A DNA stretch of 64,000 nt. It comes from Mytilus edulis (Eukaryota; Mollusca; Bivalvia; Mytilida; Mytilidae). Location of the stretch: assembly GCF_963676685.1 (NCBI RefSeq), contig NC_092349.1, forward strand, positions 55,131,232-55,195,231. The letters run 5' to 3'. Under the pieces are notes generated by a model. That model was not told the origin of the DNA, did not search any database, and saw nothing but the letters and a program-made list of their open reading frames with translations. This document shows positions 1-12,076 of the stretch, piece after piece. Made by a program: the position numbers and the translations under genes. The number at the start of each line of letters is the position of its first letter. Position 1 is the stretch's first letter.

Positions 1-790
1 TGAAACCAAAACTCCCAAAATCAATCCCCACCTTCCTTTTGTGGTCATAAACCTTGTGTTAAAATTTCATAGATTTCTATTCACTTTTACTAAAGTTAGA
101 CGCAGACGATGACGCCAACGTGATAGCAATATACGACGAAAAAAAATTCAATTTTTGCGGTCGTATAAAAAGGATACAAATAAATAAGATCATCTTTATA
201 TAATAAAAAAAGACTTTTTCTTTAAAATATGTCAGTAAAGCAAATTCTAATTGAATTACAAATACCTTTTCAGTTTTAAAAAAAAAAAGAGAAAGCTTAC
301 AGGAGTGGACAACCAGAAATGCATACCTGTTTCAATGTTTATTATTGACTTATGTTGAATTTAAAAAAAAATGTTACACTATATACATTATATATAAATG
401 TAGTACATTAAATTAGCAAATTTATGTATTTGAGATAAAGGTGACATAAAATGTTGATACATGAAGGCGGAATAATCATTTCATACAACAAATTACAAGA
501 AAACTGAACTTTGACTAATAAATCACACAATGTGGTCAATTTGAGAGAAAACAAGTAAGCACAATTCATTTTTATTCTAAATGGTAGCAACTTTTAGAAA
601 AAATGTTTATGAAGTCATTTATGAGTTCACAGAAAAATAATGCATGATAGAATAGTTTGAATACTCAAATATACAAAAAAATTACACATACATACAAATT
701 TATAATAACTGCTCAAACATAGTACTAAAGTATAGATTATAATACAAGTCATGACATAAAAGATCTCTTCTTCAAGCAATCTCACAATTC
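1..790. other. AT-rich DNA downstream of the pseudogene, no gene seen
   Basis: No coding exon or known repeat is recognised here. The sequence is strongly AT-rich with A/T homopolymers. It lies 3' of the minus-strand pseudogene whose ancestral stop codon is at 791-793, so it may include that gene's old 3' UTR. Confidence 0.5.
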
Positions 791-1602
791 TTAAAACATA
801 TTGCCCATTTTTTGTACCACAGAACACATTAATTTTTTATCATTAGAAACTCTTGGCTTACCAAAAGCATTTTTAGACATAAAAACATCAATAAGTCAAT
901 CTTCTCCTTTACGAGTATAAATAAGTTTTAAATGAGCACAGTTCAAACCTGATCCAGCAATATTCTCTGCTGTTGTCATTTTCATTACACCGCTAGCAAT
1001 CAGGGGATGAAAGCTTGGCAAGTTTTTAGCTTTTGCCTTGATGAAGTTTTCTTGCAGTAAATGAGAAGTAGAATTGTAACAAAGTTTAAGCAACAGTTCT
1101 TTAGAAACATTAGCAGCACTAAGTATTTTACCAAGCATATTAACATCATCCACATCATTGTGGGCATTATATTCCTCCTTACAAAAATGTTGTGCTAAAA
1201 ATGGCTGATTATATTTTTCTATTTTGGGAAAGTTTGATCTTAAAAGGGCCAATGAGTCTATAAATCCCATAACAATCTGAGAAAAATTATCATACATATT
1301 ACAGTTATAAATAGCTGTTGACAAAACCCGAAAATCAAAATTTTCCCCATTTTGTGCTACAAGTACAGCATTACTCAATTGATTTAACCACATAAAAAAA
1401 TCAGATATGGCAACCTTTATATTAACAAAGACTAGTTCAACCCCTTTGTTAAAAAGCTTTCGTCCATCCCAAACAATACCAGTCACCTTTTCGGCTTCAT
1501 TAGACATTGGTAGCTGTGGTGGTATGTAACGGTTAAAACTGGTTTGAGTTCTGTGTCCTTTGGCAGCTATCTGTACTATGTGAGGAATGATGTTTCTTCT
1601 GA
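791..1602 (-). pseudogene. Terminal exon: exonuclease Exo II and Exo III, C-terminus
   Basis: The acceptor tattttcag precedes 1,602. The exon completes an Ile codon begun in the previous exon and continues IIPHIVQIAAKG, the strand after the first catalytic motif. NGENFD supplies the second catalytic Asp and HNDVDD the His/Asp of Exo III. A TGA at 896-898 stands where family members have Gly in a GEDGL-type motif. The frame continues beyond it through GKPRVSNDKK to a TAA at 791-793, which is probably the ancestral end. Confidence 0.8.
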
Positions 1603-2596
1603 CTGAAAATATACAGAAAATCAATACCAATTTCAGTTTTTCCAGATGTTTGTCCAAGTTTGTTGACCTTTTTGAAGGTGTTTTGTTTTCATATTGTCTA
1701 CAGTATTCCTTTGTAACATAATTATAATGAAACTGGACTAAGTGCAATTATAAAGATATATCCTCTATTGTTACGATTATGGAGCCATGATAAACAATGA
1801 AAGATATAATACAAAAGTTATTACTAGTTTTATATAGATTATTGTTGGTCATCTTCACGAAATTGATTTTCTCACTATAGGCGTAAACCACGGCCGACAC
1901 TGGGCTAACCGAGAGATTGGTCGGTTAATCTATATTGAGTATGCGGCTATATGGGAGATTGGTCTGTTAATCGGGTTGGTTATACGTCTGTTAAGAGTAA
2001 AACTCACAATTTAATGTTAAACTGTATCAAATATACAGATTTTTGGCATATTATAAGAACCAAATCAAAAAAAAGAAAAGTGTCTGACAAAATGATATCT
2101 ATCATAGAACATTTTCCACTTGTAAAAACATTTCATAGTCTACGCAGTTTTCAGTAAAATTAAAAGGCGTCGCGCAAGTATGTAGTATTTATGCTTATAC
2201 GCATAGGAATTTTTTATTAAAAGTCGAAACAAACAATTTTAGATATCATTTAAAGGACACAAAATAGTACTTTGGGTCTAAAAAATAAATTTGCATTGGT
2301 GAATATTTTATAATTGTAATATAACTTGAATATTACCACGTTTTAGTGAAAATTATGGGAATAAAGTCTGTTAATGAGTTGGACAATTGAAATTGTGTCA
2401 GTTAAGAGTTATTTAGCCACAGTTATTTTGCTACCTTTATATTTTCCCATAGAAAATTAAGAATGAGATGTTCCTAAGTAATAAAAAAAAAATGATAATA
2501 CGGTGCAACAGTATCCTACAGAAGCGAATTAGCACCACACATTTTTTTTTTCTTCCTATATTTGCGTTACAACGCAAACCTCAAATATCTTGATTG

Positions 2597-2781
2597 CAAT
2601 TCGCCGTTTCAGAATCTAATGCATCCTGGGTAATATTTTCAAAAGCGTACACCAAAGCGTTTTGATTGGTTTAAAACGTTATAAACAATGGAAATTCAAC
2701 CAATGACGTAACGTTATTCTCACTTTGGGGTACGAACAATGAAATTACCCATGATGCTTTAGATTCTGAAACGGCCAATTG
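2597..2781. mobile_element. 185-bp MITE with ~38-bp terminal inverted repeats
   Basis: GCCGTTTCAGAATCTAATGC at the left end is answered by an inverted copy ending GATTCTGAAACGGCC on the right. The repeats continue inward through GGGTAAT. There is no coding capacity. It is nested in the 3.3-kb element. Confidence 0.8.
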
Positions 2782-3224
2782 TTCATTAAGTTTTGTAAAA
2801 AATGTCCGTCTGTCATTCATTTCGGTTGTGATTTACTAGTAAGAGCATTTTTATTTTGATTTTCTTTGCATTTTATTGAAGGGTGTCACTTCAATATAGC
2901 GTGATATAAATTGGCGGCTGGAATATGCATGAATTTATTATTAATGTTTTCAATCAGCCTCAATTTTTGTGTCTGTTCAAAGTAGCACGTTCTCAAATCC
3001 GACTGAAAGTGTATTTCTAATACAACACAGGGTACCGGTAAAATAAATATAAACTGTACATCTGTCCAGTGCATATAACGTGTTGTCATTCTCATATGCA
3101 CATGGTATTTGTCACTGGACGAAAAACCCTAATTCGTAAGCATCCTCCAATTGGTTCTTTATTTCTATTACTTAATCATATGTTGTTTACAAAAAAAAGT
3201 AAAATCACAAAAATACTGAACTTA

Positions 3225-3440
3225 GAGGAAAATCAATTCGGAAAGTCCATAATCACATGGCAAAATCAAATAACAAAACGTATCAAAAACGAATGGACAA
3301 GAACTGTCATATTCCTGACTTGGTACAGGCATTTTCAAATGTAGAAAATGGTGGATTAAACCTGGTTCTATAGCGCTAACCCTCTAACTTTAATGACAGT
3401 CTCATAAAATTTCGTTATATTTACATTGATGGCGTTAAAT
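3225..3440 (-). repeat. Dispersed repeat, 'gtccataatca' family
   Basis: The block shares long stretches with 17,395-17,660 and 18,800-19,065, and with 12,570-12,740 in the opposite orientation. Shared words include aacgaatgga, aactgtcat and ttcctgact. No ORF is conserved between copies. It is nested in the 3.3-kb element. Confidence 0.65.
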
Positions 3441-4349
3441 AAACAGACACAATCAATAAAATAGTCAAAATATGGGTACATCAGTCATCATCGTATAACA
3501 ATTTTAAAAGGAACAATTTAACAGAACACAAAAACATCTACTATCTACGAACACATTCATTGATTTGAGTGTCTGACATCAGAAAATTTTATACGTCACA
3601 TAAATTTGTCGTTCAATGTGCATACAAACGATTTTAAAATTTTACATAGGCAATGTTAGACATTCTCAAGAAGTAAATGGAAAGGAGCGAATGCAGCAAC
3701 ATTTTGTCATCTTAAGTTTTAATACATTTTATTCCGTTTAGTTCCTTTCTTCATAAGTGTAGAGGAGAACGGCAGTTGTCCGCATGTAAACTTCTAGCAT
3801 TTGTCACCAATATGAGTACATCGCAATCCGTTACTGTTTCAACACCCAGGGGTGTTTCATGTGTGTATTCTTGAACAATTATTATTTTTTCTCTCTTTTT
3901 TAGCAATGCATCACTCTCTACTGTCCTTATCTATTATTCTATATTCTGCTACTCCATCCAGATTATCGTGTATACCATGAGGGTTCGGATTGGGGGTGTT
4001 GTTTATTTCTGTATTCTTTAAATTGTTATGTCACGTTTCTTCCGTGACGTTTTTTTCTTTTACCTTTTATTTATCTTACTCATTATTCTTTCTCTATTCT
4101 TTATATTTTAGCATCCCAATATATTTTACTTACTGATGTTTAGTTACATTACGACGTTTATCTCTGATTTATATACTAGTTACCAAATTGAATGTAGATG
4201 ACAAGTTGGTGTCATGCATGACAATTAAACAGAATCCACATGACATATGCGACCATTCTTGGATGAAATTAACATTACTTTAATATTACACTTTTTGAAA
4301 CCGTTTTTATCAATTTTCTATTTCCATTGTTTAAATTGTTCATTGTTCA

Positions 4350-4503
4350 CAGTGGCGGATCCAGCCATTTTAAAAAAGGGGGGTCCAAACCCAGAGTAAA
4401 AGGAGGGTTTCCAACTATATGCTTCCATTCAAATGCATTGATCGGCAAAAAAAGGGGGGTTCCAACCCCCGGAACCCCCCCCCCCCCCTTGGATCCGCCA
4501 CTA
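4350..4503. mobile_element. 154-bp MITE with GTGGCGGATCCA termini
   Basis: The left end CAGTGGCGGATCCAG and the right end TGGATCCGCCACTA are inverted repeats. The 5-bp direct repeat GTTCA flanks both sides (4,345-4,349 and 4,504-4,508), which fits a target-site duplication. The interior is G- and C-tract rich. This 'GTGGCGGATCCA' element type is widespread in animal genomes. Confidence 0.85.
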
Positions 4504-5466
4504 GTTCATGTGCTGTTTCCGTATATTTTATGTTTCATTGCTCATGTGTTGTTTCTGTATATTTTAGCCGCTCGTCTTGAGCCTACCCATTTGATCCGAT
4601 AACACCCCATATAGCAATAAAATTATACTTTTATTGCCATTCATAACTCTTAACAGACCATTTAACAGACCGGGTTTTATACATCCGACCCATTAACAGA
4701 CCAGGTTTTAATTAAAGATTGATTTATGTCACCAAAATACAGATTTTCGTGAAGATTTTTCACACAATGATTTCAGTATGGTTAACAAACATAATGCCTG
4801 TCTTTTTCGATGTTTAAAATATTGCATGCACGTAAACTCAACCAAAACGTGTCATTTTTTGTACAGTTTGTGTGTGTAAAATGTGTATAAATTTATTGAT
4901 GAGTAACCCGCCTTATCATTTTATAGATCGTACATTGAAGCTAGAAAAATAATAATTACACCACTGGATTCAGTACATTGAATTGTTTTGTTAGACATGA
5001 ATATTTTTTTATGATAAACATATATTTAAAAAGTTATACAGTGAAACATGCTGAACTTTCAATGATTTTCTCGATAACACCTGATTAACAGACTTTAGCC
5101 AACCCGATTAACAGACCAACCGCCGATATAGCCGCAGACTCAATATAGATTAACCGACCAAACTCTCGGTTAGCCGAGTGTCGGCCGTGTAAACATCGAG
5201 AGTGAGAGATTGAGTGAAGAGGATATATCATAATCTGTGTTTTGCTGTTTTGCCCATGACTAAAGTGACGCTTGCATTGACAATGCTTAGATATCAGCAA
5301 TAATTTGAATCAATATCAATGTTTTTGTTCAATGAAACTTTTTTGCTTTTGACCTTCAAAGGAAAAATTAACAAAACAGCAATAATTTGAAATATTGATG
5401 TCAATGTGCAAGTAATTATCTTTAAAATTATTCTTTTTTCAATTTTTGTTTCAGAAAAATACTTAC

Positions 5467-5598
5467 TCAAATCTGTAGTTTCTAAATCAATGATTACAAA
5501 AGTTGGGTTGTCTAAGGAGGACACTGCCGTAAATAAAGGCTTGGGGTTAGCATCTGGAATCCTCTCAATGTCCTCAGCTTGTTCACTAAAACTTATTT
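5467..5598 (-). pseudogene. Exonuclease Exo I exon of the pseudogene
   Basis: A 132-nt exon with acceptor ttttatag and donor A|GTAAGT. It encodes a linker and then FVIIDLETTD, the DxE motif of DEDDh exonucleases. Its phase joins exactly to the exons on both sides. No stop falls inside it. Confidence 0.8.
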
Positions 5599-5986
5599 CT
5601 ATAAAAGATAACAAAACACATGCATTACGGTATTAAACAAAGGACACTTTCCATCAATTTCTAAACATTATTTATACCAGGGATTATGTAACTTTTGATA
5701 TTGTCTTACATTTGTATATATGTGATACTACTCAAACCGCAGCTAGGAGCTGTCTTGAAACTAGCATTGATGTGAGAATGAGTTCTCTTTGTTGAAAATA
5801 TCACTTATTTCACAGATGAAGAACAGCAATAAAAACATGGTTCCTTTGCTGCAACTTACGTTCCTTTTTTTTTTAACTTTTCAGGATCTTTTTAACCATA
5901 TCCATTTTAATCCATTATAATATATTCATGTTTTTGAAATTCCTAGTAAATCCTTATAAAACATACTTGACTCATATTCCACTCAC

Positions 5987-6178
5987 CAGATTCATAGCTA
6001 GCTCCTTCTGTTGCCTCACAGGCTCCTTTGGATGTAATTCTTTCTTCTTTAAGTTTTAATCGTCTTAATTTTTGTTCTGGTAGTTTTGATTTCTTTTGCC
6101 TTTTTTTTCTTTCATGGTCTTTCTTGGAATTGTAAGGGACTGTGAAACTCCAGGAAAAAGTCCATGTCTTTTGAATGT
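5987..6178 (-). pseudogene. Basic linker exon of the pseudogene, frameshifted
   Basis: Entering in phase from the previous exon gives HGLFPGVSQSLT, which fits the Gly-x-x-Pro-Gly start of this linker in relatives. The remaining part, KKRQKKSKLPEQKLRRLKLK followed by EGASYESG, is in another frame. A single-base indel between about 6,110 and 6,140 best explains this. The donor G|GTGAGT is intact. Confidence 0.7.
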
Positions 6179-6698
6179 CTGTAATTACAAAAAAGATGTT
6201 CATTTGTCAAATATTTTGGTATTGTATAATTACATCTTTAAAGACTTTAGACTTTCTTTGGGGAGGCTCAATCTTCAATAATCAAATTTAATTCAATAAT
6301 TTGTTTTCTCCATTAGTCAAAATACAAAAAAAACAGGATAAAAATGGAAGCAGAAGAATGCAGATACCATAATTTATAATTTTGATCTTCAACACATATT
6401 TTGTTTTGCTAAATAGTAATGCATTTTAATAATAAATTAAGTTTGTCATTTATATTAACACCAGTATTTAAAAAAAATGTGACTGATGATGCATGTTAAA
6501 TTCTACAGATGAATTCTATTGTCCAATTGCAGAAATATGTTACCTAAATAATGAATTGTAATTGGATTTCCAATGGAAATAGTCACTACATTCAAAACAA
6601 ATTCTTGAAATCAACCTTTGAAATGACAACATGCACAGAAATTACATGCAAGACAGAAAAACAGAAAAAAATAACATAAAAGTTTCATTTTGATTAAC

Positions 6699-7513
6699 CT
6701 CGAACAAGTAGTTTCTTCCTTCATTAATACAGGCAGCAGAGGCTTTTACTCGAAAATCCAAGCTTTCAATCTCTCCATAGTGCAGATGTTTTGGAGCATG
6801 CAAGGAAGCTGCTCTATTTGCATGCTCACATGCCTGGCTAGACCCTAAATCTGCATAAGAAGCTGCCTTCGAAATGACTGGCTCAAAAAGGTTTTGCAGT
6901 TTTTCTCGTAAAACAGGATCTGATAGTGGAGCCTTGTATGGTAAGCTTCTATGAAGGTATTTCACACTAGGTTTCCTTTTGTAGCCACAGAACCTGGGTT
7001 GACATAGGTTATGATCCCCAAATTGATGTGGAATTAATGCTTCCAGGTTATTTTTCATGTCATCTGGTTGATCTTGATTTTTGGCAAAAACATATTAGAT
7101 GGATTTTGTCAAATGTCTTATGACCAAGCTGCTAATTTTCAAATTCTTGTTACTTTTTTGTAGATCATATAATCTGGCAACAATATTTTTGATGGTATGA
7201 TTTTTGTCAAATTTTTTAGTAACTGTTAAATTAAGTTCAGATTTTAGCCTTGCTATCAATGTGTTATCCCCATCTCCCTTGATAGTCTTTACAGGGGTTC
7301 CTTGTTCCAGTAACTCTTTGACAGTCTGCATTCCTGCTTGGCTTTCCATCAATCTGGCTGACCCTCTGTGATTCCACACACATCTGTGTGGTCTTGGTTT
7401 TCTACCTGGCCTATTTCTCTTCCACCATTTGCATGTTCCACACGTACAATGCTAAACAATTGTTTTGATAACTTTATTACCATACTCACGCTTGCTCATC
7501 AAAAATGTATGAC
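6699..7513 (-). pseudogene. Core Mutator-like domain exon with two in-frame stops
   Basis: An 815-nt exon with acceptor gtctgtag and donor GAG|GTTAAT. It encodes a Cys-rich HCTCGTCKWW segment, then IKGDGDNT with its acidic residues, then HQFGDHNLC. TAG at 7,452-7,454 and TAA at 7,095-7,097 interrupt an otherwise continuous frame whose conserved segments lie on both sides of each stop. Confidence 0.8.
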
Positions 7514-7836
7514 CTACAGACATATAACTAATCGCTATTTTATATCGAAGAAAAATAGAAATTAGATGTGAAGGAATTGATTAAAATTGGCCTAATAGTT
7601 TCAAATAAAAAGATCTCTATTAGATGATTTAACAGATAATTCATGGTAGCCAATATCTATATTGTTTACCACAGTTATGCACTTTAAGACCTTGACAATC
7701 AATAGACTTCAAGATTTTGTAAGAGCTAAGTAGTAAGTATGTACAAAATGGAATGATGGACGGTAGCATGACTAAATCTCTCTCTGTCAATGTCTGTCAA
7801 AATTTTATAATTTTAAGATAATTAAATATACATTAC

Positions 7837-7925
7837 CAGTTAAACTATCAAATCCCCTTTTCTGCCATCCATGGTCAGCACAAACAGTCATTCCAGAAAA
7901 ATTAACAGCTGGCACAGATTCATTT
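7837..7925 (-). pseudogene. Short exon with the ADHGWQKRG motif
   Basis: An 89-nt exon, acceptor tttcaacag and donor TG|GTAATG. It encodes the family hallmark ADHGWQKRGFDSL, whose acidic residue is probably part of the DDE-like fold. It is too short to stand out as an ORF. Phase continues exactly into the 6,699-7,513 exon. Confidence 0.8.
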
Positions 7926-8454
7926 CTGTTGAAAAAAAGCAAACAAAAAAAAAGATACACACTAAAGAACAGCAATCAACATGTCAATATTTCAGTGGAA
8001 TAAATCATACAGCTGGTGGTTTGCTTCTAGTTTTTGTTTGTTTCACCCTCAGCTGCCACTATATGTAATGCTAAAATTGAAAGAAAAAATTGTTTTCGAC
8101 TTAAACAATGTTAAATAGTCAAAAAATCTATAGTTAAAAAATAGACTGTTTTTCGCCGGCCAGGGGAACTAAAAAATGGTGGAAATGATTTCTCTGTCTA
8201 ACATGACATCCCTAAAACGCTTTGTTGACAAGGCAGTATTAAAAACAACATTATTTGGCTGTTTTGGAGATTGCACTGTAATTTTCAAGATAAACAACAA
8301 AAGAGGCACTTTTTATTTGCTTCAGTTTTCTGTTTTGTCTCGTGATTTGGTTCACCATACCCCTTCTTATCCATCATGATCATCCAAAAGTACATCATTG
8401 GAGATGAAAAACAGCACCAAAAGCATTGTTTAACCCACACATTCTGTATGTATG

Positions 8455-8735
8455 TGCCTGTTCCAAGTCGGGGGCCTGTTAATCGGTGGTTGTCGTTAGT
8501 TTATGGGTTACATATTGGTTTTTATTATTTTGTACATAAATGAGACGTCAGTTTTCTTGTTTGAATTGTTTTACATTGTCATTTTGGGAATTTTATAGCT
8601 GACTATGCGGTAGGGGCTTTCCTCATTGTTGAAGGCTGTACAGTCCCCTAACGTTGTTAATTTTTTTGTCAATTGGCCTCTTGTGGAGAGTTGTCACATT
8701 GGCAACCCTACCTGCTATATTCTTTTTTATTTTTT
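8455..8735 (+). repeat. Dispersed 'ctgactatgcggt' repeat, full-length copy
   Basis: One of the commonest repeats in this window. It begins near a 'gtgcctgttccaagtc' block, passes through 'tatagctgactatgcgg' and 'cattgttgaagg', and ends 'gagttgtcacattggcaa' before an AT-rich tail. It has no ORF. Confidence 0.75.
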
Positions 8736-8858
8736 CCTATGCTTAGATAAATACTAATTTTATGTAAATTCTGGATTTTGTGTCAGTTTACAATGTAGTT
8801 TTACCATATCCATTCTTATATAAACATTGTGTAATTAAAAAATCAGTGTAATTTATAC

Positions 8859-9050
8859 ATATTATTTGAATTAGTATCTGTCATGTCAGTATGACTATCA
8901 GTATTAGTATCTGTCATGTCAGTATGACTATCAGTATTAGTATCTGTCGTGTCAGTATGACTATCAGTATTAGTATCTGTCATGTCAGTATGACTATCAG
9001 TATTAGTCTCCAGCATATTCTCAGTTCCAATTTCATCCTCTGCAGCATTG
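8859..9050 (-). pseudogene. Exon with an in-frame 11-residue tandem repeat
   Basis: A 192-nt exon with acceptor tattttacag and donor AT|GTATAA. It encodes NAAEDEIGTENMLE and then four copies of TNTDSHTDMTD (33-nt unit), one with Thr for Met. Entry and exit phases agree with the neighbouring exons. The repeat lies in a linker between conserved blocks and looks like a recent minisatellite expansion. Confidence 0.7.
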
Positions 9051-9509
9051 CTGTAAAATATTCAATACACAATTTCTATTAATGAAATTCACATCAATTG
9101 AACCAAGATCAAACAGCAATAAAATTATATCAATTTCTTAACCAATTTTTAAGCTTACACAACTTTTTGCAAATATTGCGATTAAAACAAAAATAACAAT
9201 GAAATAGATATGTTATGAAAATCTATTTAAACCATAAAATATATTCTATATGAGCCAGTCCATGCGAAAAGGTACAAAAACGAAAAATTTACGAAATTCT
9301 AAAAAGTGTGCATAATTATTGGTAATAGACTTGTGATTTATAAAACACATTTACTTTCCCTCATATCATCAAGCTGTGAGCTACACGCACCTGCGAGTGT
9401 TGAGACCCCCCCCCCTAGTTTTATCAAGATTTTTAGTGAATTATTTCATATATTTCAATCATTTTCAAAATACAGTTTAAATGGCTTGATTTGCCTATTG
9501 ATAACGTTA

Positions 9510-9605
9510 AACCTGGTAGCAGTGGGGATAAGGCTCTCGCTTACGATGCGGATATCAATGCAATCAAACCGGGCAACGGTTCGAATCCCGTGCAACTAAG
9601 GTTGA
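9510..9605 (+). repeat. tRNA-derived (SINE-like) block
   Basis: An A-box-like TAGCAGTGGGGATAAGG is followed about 60 bp later by a perfect B-box core, GGTTCGAATCC. The arms do not fold into a convincing cloverleaf, so this is a tRNA relic or SINE head, not a working tRNA. Confidence 0.5.
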
Positions 9606-9715
9606 TTTATATAATATTAAATAACTTAACTTAACTTAACTTTATAATATTAAATAACTTAACTTAACTTAACTTTATAATATTAAATAACTTAACTTAA
9701 CTTAACTTAAATTTC
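9605..9715. repeat. Minisatellite, three ~34-bp units
   Basis: Three consecutive units of 'ataatattaaat' followed by tandem 'aacttaactt' words. It directly follows the tRNA-like block and may be its expanded tail. Confidence 0.8.
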
Positions 9716-10630
9716 AATTTCTAAAACACAAGATGTCATAGTTTTTGCATTTTCCCTCATGTTTTAATGTTGTCTTTCTTTCTTTAAACCTGTAGAACTG
9801 ACGGAAATTATTGACTTTTGTCTCCGTAGTGTCATAATTTTTTATAGTTTCTGGTCGGTATAGCATTAGTCCGGGGAACAAATGATTTTACACTTGCTCA
9901 AAACCAGAAATTCAGATATTTCTACGTCTTTTTCGGTTTTAGTTGACAAATTCGGGATAGAATTGACAATCTTATGAATGTTTACATTAATGTAATTTTT
10001 TTTCGTATTAAATCGTTTTTCAAAAATACTATGACAAACTTTGATAACGTGTCCTGTAAAGTTTACCAAAAGGACTTTTTGTACCTTTTCGCATGGACTG
10101 GCTCATATATATGAGGGGGGGATAGGAGGGGTCCTCATTCCAAAATCCTGGGCTTAGAAACTCGAAATAAAGAGTTCCCGATTTTAAATAAATTGAAATC
10201 CAGACATCCCTAAATTCGAATAAAGAATTCATGGATCCCAACAATTAGGTCAATCCTGAAATCACGAGCTTAAAAACACCAGATCCTGGATTCCCGATAA
10301 AGGTCCTACCCCCTTCCCCATATATGGCTATGAAGTATTCTATAATACAATTTTGATGATTCCTAATAACAATCACACACAAAAATCACCCCCCCCCCCC
10401 CAAACTGTTGTTTATTTTATTGAAAATGTCTGTTTATGAGGAATAGTACTATGACTTATCACTTTAGAACTTCAATAAAAAGGTGTTTAACATGTTCTTA
10501 ATTTGTGTTAATTAGGCCATGCATTTGTACAAACACTTTCTTTAAAATAAAAAAAAAACTCTTATTTTTGTATGCTTTCTGCATACATGATCATAAGTCT
10601 CAAAAAAACATGTATACATGAAAACTAACC

Positions 10631-10810
10631 TCTTTTCAGCTTCAAATGCCTCTCTGCATCTTTGATCCATACTTAAATTGGCAAAACCTTCTATCATTTC
10701 CCCTGCTCTCCTTTCCATAACTTTTAAATTCTTATGTGAAATAGGTGGCAGGTTCAAAGTGGACAGTACATTGTTTACCCTCTGAGGACCACCTAAGGCA
10801 TCAATCATTG
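10631..10810 (-). pseudogene. Mutator-like domain exon, ALGGPQRVNNVL block
   Basis: A 180-nt exon with acceptor ttttttcag and donor AG|GTTAGT. It encodes MIDALGGPQRVNNVLSTLNL and a helical segment ending EAEKR. It corresponds to the N-terminal part of the domain, where relatives compare a central small-domain helix pair. No stop falls inside. Confidence 0.8.
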
Positions 10811-12076
10811 CTGAAAAAAGTAAAACATTATACATCATTGTACATTATAACAACACTTGTACATGTATGTTTAATTTAAGTGCAGACATTTCTGACAAAA
10901 GCTTTTCTCAGCAAAATCAATTTGAGTTAATATATGCTGATCATATTCCTCTGTAAATGTTTTAAATAAAAATATTGTCCGTTCATCTTGCTTTTTCTAC
11001 ATGTATATTAAAAAAATGCTGTGGAGTCTAACATCTTTTATTTCCCAAAATATCATGCAAGATTTCCTACATGTAAGCAAATATTACCATTTGTAAGAAA
11101 ATAATAAAAAATGGTGTCTCAAGAATAATGCTTTAAAAAAAGGATAAATATCTCTCATATAATTCTTACTTAGTACATGTAACTACATTGAATAAGTTTC
11201 TATTGTAGGAGTAAAACAATTTTTCATATAAAAACTTAAGTAAAAGAGATCTTGAAAATGATTTTGGCTTATACACACGATAAATACTATAATTCAGTCC
11301 TATTTTTGGCAATCTGCTCATGAATAAAACATTCTCTGATTTCTCATCCAATGTCTTGATGAAAAGAGGGAGGCTTTTATCTGGTGTTTTTAAGCTCAAA
11401 TTGGTATGATGTAGAATGTTTTTATTTTGGGATTATAGACCAGATTGAATTTTTTTTATCTCAAGACCTCAGGATTTCTCTTACTTGTGTTTAAAAGCCC
11501 AGGATTTTTTGGATCTGGACCCACTTAATCCCTCTTAAAATACATGAATGGGGTACCTGTGTTTGAACTAAAACTTACATGTTTTTGTTTTATCCCATAA
11601 TCCTGTCTTGAAATTATGACAATAAAATGGAATTCAGGGGAAATCATAGAGATGGAATTGAAGGAAAACCAACCATTTTTCTGTTTAATGAAAAGCCGGA
11701 AATTGATAGATATAAATCTGGGTCTGTTCGCCCTGTTACACATTCGCCCTTGATCCATTCGCCTATTTTTTTTTTGGGCATTGTTGTTCAATTGCAAAAT
11801 ATGCATTGGTCAGGTTCAAAGTTGGTTGAAAAATCGCAGAATATTTGCATCATATGTATGGCTGCAACTAATAACTATATAAGAACGAACTCAGGGTGGA
11901 AAAAACTAGGACGTACCAACCTACGGGAAGTATGTAATCAGGGTGAACATACCAGATACCAATACATGTAGTACAGTACATGTTCAATGCTAAATGATGA
12001 ATCGGAATGAAGGATAGGATACAAATAATAATTAATAATAAATAAATACTGAAAGGCATACTAGATTGTTTCTTAC

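Larger units (their letters stand above)
1883..5194. mobile_element. 3.3-kb non-autonomous DNA element with ~110-bp terminal inverted repeats
   Basis: The left end (1,883-1,996) and right end (5,084-5,194) are inverted copies. Both carry CGGCCGACAC, GGTCGGTTAATCTATATTGA and GGTCTGTTAATCGGGTTGG. The interior has no transposase ORF. A block at 4,640-4,715 repeats the 'taacagacc' word of the termini. The element lies wholly inside the last intron of the Mutator-like pseudogene and contains two smaller MITEs. Its target-site duplication is not clear by eye, so the exact borders are uncertain by a few bases and the superfamily is not assigned. Confidence 0.75.
9248..10108. mobile_element. 861-bp TIR element
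   Basis: The terminal inverted repeats are about 33 bp and begin ATATGAGCCAGTCCATGCG at 9,248. The inverted copy ends at 10,108. There is no transposase. The interior holds a tRNA-like block (9,510-9,600) and a minisatellite (9,605-9,715). It sits in the intron between the 10,631-10,810 and 8,859-9,050 exons of the pseudogene. Confidence 0.75.
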
